Shown piece by piece: positions 60,613 to 64,000 of a stretch of DNA of 64,000 nucleotides. This DNA is from Agelaius tricolor (Eukaryota; Chordata; Aves; Passeriformes; Icteridae). The notes below the pieces were generated by a model, which saw only the letters and a list, made by a program, of their open reading frames with translations, did no database searches and was not told the origin of the DNA. The position numbers were made by a program, and so were the translations under genes. The number at the start of each line of letters is the position of its first letter. Positions within the stretch are counted from its first letter, which is position 1. The stretch spans positions 2,122,001 to 2,186,000 of the forward strand of contig JALJCS010000034.1 of the NCBI GenBank assembly GCA_023055355.1, read 5' to 3'.

Positions 60613-63600
60613 TTCTATGAATTAGGTAGAAATCTTGCCTGTGAAGTAGGGTTTATAACTTGAGTCTCCTTTTGGGGAAGAACTTTGAAGACACGAATCT
60701 TTTTTGACCATTTACTGGGAATCATAACTATATTTCTTAGACTCAATGCATTTTTAGAGTCCTCTGGTATTTCTGCAATGTTGTCCAGTCTCCTTTGGGC
60801 TCTTTGTAAACTAACTGCTTTCCTCATGATTCATATTCCTGTCATAGCAGCTGCCATCCATAATAAGCAGTTCTTTTCTCCAGGCACCTCCATTTCTCTG
60901 TCTTCAGCTGACAAATGGCTGAGTCATTCAGCTGTCCACTTACTGGGAAGGAAGTTTCAATCTCATTATGGCAACAAACACACTGCCTGCTTCTCTTTCA
61001 TTGTTGGGATGCTCCCAACAGTCAGTCTTGAGCACTCTGAGGAGATGAATTTCCAGTAAACTGCAAGAGGAGGGGCATAAATGTGAGCATGTGGGATGTC
61101 ATCTGCCAAGGGACTTGTAGACAAACAGTAAATTCATAAGCACATTGATATCAGCATTAATCACTGGTAGAAATATCACAAAAAAGAAATAAATTATTTG
61201 CCACCATAAAACATCAAAACCAGAAGTGTTTATTACTTAGTTTGCATGAAATAAAATGGTCCTAAATTTTCAATTTTTCCTTAATTCAGTGGTGTGCACT
61301 GAATATGCTTTTTCCTTACCTGATGTCATGTGCACAGGAAAGGTAACACCTAGTTACAACTTTGGTCTTTAGTCAAAGAGATAAAGGGGCTTTGCTTATT
61401 TCTGGCTTTGAGAGGGGAGCAGTATACTGATGATGGGGGAACCAGAGAACTGCTTTGCTCACAATTTTCTTTATCTTGACTATTTTGAAAGTCAATTTCC
61501 TGATTTAATACTGTTTTTCATTAACTCATTTACCCGTGGCAAGTATGATAAATATTGTGAATTTGTCTTTCCAAAGAATATGGCTAAATCTGTGACCACT
61601 CAGCTTGTCACTCTGTTAGCCACTTCCTGTTGGACACTGGCCATATCCCTTTTATTTCATTTTACTTCCACCTGGCCCAGGTGCATATTCTGGCATTAAA
61701 AGAGGCCATTTGCTAATCTGGATCTCCAACATTTCTGTTAGGGTTTACTTTTTCCTAAGCAGCCATCTGAAAGCTTTACTACATCCTGAATCCAATGGTT
61801 AAAATAAATTATCTGGCTGGTATAAAGGATGGACTAAATTAAGACCAGCTTGTTATTTGGTTGGCTTGTTTGTGGTTTTTGGTTGTGTGTGCTTTTTTGG
61901 CTCTTTTTTTTTGTTTTGTTTTGTTTTTTGTTTTTTAAAGTTAAGAAATTCATAGGTATTCCAGGGGAAAAGTTTCAATATGACTAAAACATGGACAAAT
62001 CTGGTCTGATTTGTTAATCCTGCAGGCAGAACAGTGGCTTCTATTGAAGTAAACAGCCCCAAGGTGAAGAAGCTATTTCTTCTATACAGGGTTGAGTTAT
62101 TTGTGTGGCATTTACTAGCTAATATTTTCTAACTGCTGTTGGCAGATATTAAGGAAAAGATTAATACTGTATTTTCTCCAATGAATCCTTGTCAGTTCGA
62201 TTTGGAGGCTACACGTGGAGAAATGCTTTCTTCTCAGCCAGAGCAACACTGAATAGTCTAAGTGTCTGAGCTGTAAAGCAGTCCTTTTGTTTAAACCACT
62301 TTCCATGTTTTTCTGCCAAAAATACATTGCTCATTCTGTCCTTTGCCAGATGTAATTGAGGCAAATTCAGGTGTACACCTAAGTATTTGTTGCATATATT
62401 TTGTCACATCTCAGTTTGACAGCATACAATTAAATAATGTGCTGTGGTGTAAAAAGAATTGAATAACTCTTGTATGAACTTAACATTTCAGAAGCCTTAT
62501 ACTTAAGAGAATGTGAAAGTTGTGTTCTTTCCACTTCCCCCCAGCAAACAGAGTTCTGAGGCAGGTGAGTCAAATCCCTGCAGTGCCTTGTCAGGAGGCT
62601 GATGGGCTGCAGGGCACAGGGATGCTTCCTAGAGCATCCTGCCCTCATCTCTGTCATCACTCTGGGACTAGCCTGCCCTTTTTATTTCTAGCTCTGTTCT
62701 TAAACTCTCTGTAGCTTTTCCTATCCCATGATTTCAAACCTTAATCTTTTTTGCCCACTTTGGATTTTAGAATGATAAATGCCCACATTTGATTTTAAAA
62801 AGTTCTGCTTGGTGCTTGCCATCTTTTGAAGAATTCTCGCCTGCACTGCCTAGAGCCTTCTCATGCCTGTTTTATTTTATGCATCACCTTCCACTCCAGA
62901 AGATAATATCATCAGTGCACTGTCTGTATAAAACTTCACTTTGACGTCAAATACAATGTTTTATTATACTGTAATTTTGTCAACTTCTCTGCAGCACTTA
63001 ACAGTTAAGAGGTATCTTTTTTTAAATCTCAGTGTTGGCTGAACCATCAGAGCTTGTCAAGTCCCCTGAGTGCCAACATGGGTCTTTTTAATGCTGTTAT
63101 TTCTTGGCTGAGTCATTTCAAATTTCTATATATTTTCCTAATTGCAGTCACTTGATCTTCTTGACACTTATAGTAAGTACAGCAATTCAACTACATGGAT
63201 TTACTGTCCTAGTTGAATCTAGTTTTCTAAGAATTATCACAACCAATTAAATGTGTCTTCCCCTTTAGTCTCAGGGATTGTCCAGCTTTGGTAGCTGGAA
63301 TAGAAGGCTACAAAGAGAGGAGACTGCAAGCTGAGTTCCTTGCTGGTGGAGGGATTCATGCAGTGAGACCCAAGAATGTGGTAAAATACAGAGTTATATA
63401 TTTTGCTTTAGAAAATAAGGATGTACACATGCCCAATAAATAGAACAGCTCTGTTCTGCTGTTACCAGTGAAAAGAATGTCTATGCAATAATGAGGATCC
63501 ATCACAGCCTTTAAAAAGGCTGTCTGTGTTAGTTAAAGCACACCATGTGCTTTTTGAATCATGTTCAGCAATACAACCTGTGCAGGAATAAATGCTTAGG

Positions 63601-64000
63601 AGGGTTTGTTTGAAAGTGAATGTGACACCTGAGGCAAAGAATGTATCACACTTTGAGCAACATCAGGAAACTGGTTCTATCTGTGAGCATGTTTAAGCTT
63701 GCACTCACATTAACAACATAACTGGTGAAGGAAGTTTTGTTCCACCAACAACTCACTGCTGTGACAAGCTTGTAGGTTCCTATTTTGCTGTTTTGTCCTG
63801 TCCTGGAAACTGATTTTTTTTTTCCTCTGGCATGCATAGGTGCTAAAAATGTCTTGATTGCTTTGTGCCATGCTAGGTTTATGCACTGACCTCCCTCAGT
63901 GTAGACCAGCAGGGAGGGGAAATCAGGTGCATCCACAGAAGAAGTTGCATTTGCATTCTACAAGGAAACATTGCCATTTGCTGATTATAGGGCTTATGCA
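60613..64000. other. Intergenic sequence downstream of IL15
   Basis: No gene is supported. In mammals the next gene in this direction is INPP4B, but none of its exons is recognisable here. Two minus-strand frames near 60312-60827 look like spaced peptides but are interrupted and match nothing I recognise. The T/G-rich tract is at 61855-61937. Confidence 0.55.
61903..61937. repeat. (GTTTT)n low-complexity tract
   Basis: Imperfect GTTTT units within a longer T/G-rich stretch from about 61855. The lysine-rich minus-strand frame over it is a composition artefact. Confidence 0.85.

Noticed and set aside
60312..60827. Two neighbouring minus-strand frames downstream of IL15, one containing EVTNEGTAHVVVGYENQ
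   Set aside because: The peptides look protein-like, but the frames are interrupted, overlap the IL15 3' UTR, and match no family I can name; not enough for a gene or pseudogene call.
62545..62564. 20-base segment between a strong acceptor and gtgagt
   Set aside because: A micro-exon by appearance, but it is downstream of the IL15 stop with no gene to belong to; likely chance.

Overview
This window is nuclear DNA from a bird. Two signals support that. There are many CR1 LINE fragments, with ORF2 endonuclease and reverse-transcriptase relics and the typical CR1 3' ends close to ATTCTRTG. There is also an interleukin-15 gene whose exon peptides look like the avian form of the cytokine. Several LTR fragments resemble endogenous retrovirus LTRs that I remember from songbird genomes, so a passerine is likely, but that part is recollection and was not checked.

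The only protein-coding gene I can support is IL15, on the + strand near the right end. Four coding exons (58235-58316, 58470-58511, 59337-59480, 60004-60156) have matching splice sites and phases. Together they encode 139 residues, which is essentially the mature cytokine. The leader-coding and 5' untranslated exons must lie further upstream, probably within the preceding tens of kilobases. I offer two low-confidence candidates, at 42186-42315 and 50871-50998. A 3' UTR with an AU-rich element and several AATAAA signals follows the stop.

Layout: 1-800 holds an ERV-like LTR promoter segment on the minus strand. A CR1 3' end lies at 925-1190. A 643-bp solo LTR with a perfect 5-bp target duplication lies at 5084-5726. 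A long antisense CR1 lies at 10003-10880. CR1 pieces lie at 17570-17980, 18160-18225, 24990-25380 (endonuclease), 34070-34110 and 34690-35707 (reverse transcriptase). A probable LTR follows at 35770-36177. A 7-bp minisatellite lies at 34336-34409, and two further LTR-like fragments lie at 46690-46830 and 49960-50245. IL15 then occupies 58.2-60.6 kb, with a CR1 relic in one intron. The rest is AT-rich intergenic or intronic sequence with short microsatellites.

All other open frames are short, mostly have antisense shadows, and show no recognisable domain or codon structure. I found no tRNA, rRNA, CRISPR array, operon or prokaryote-like feature, and no sign of an undescribed biological system. 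The most useful open points are the IL15 leader exon, the orphan exon-like segment at 42.2 kb, and the solo LTR with its intact target duplication.
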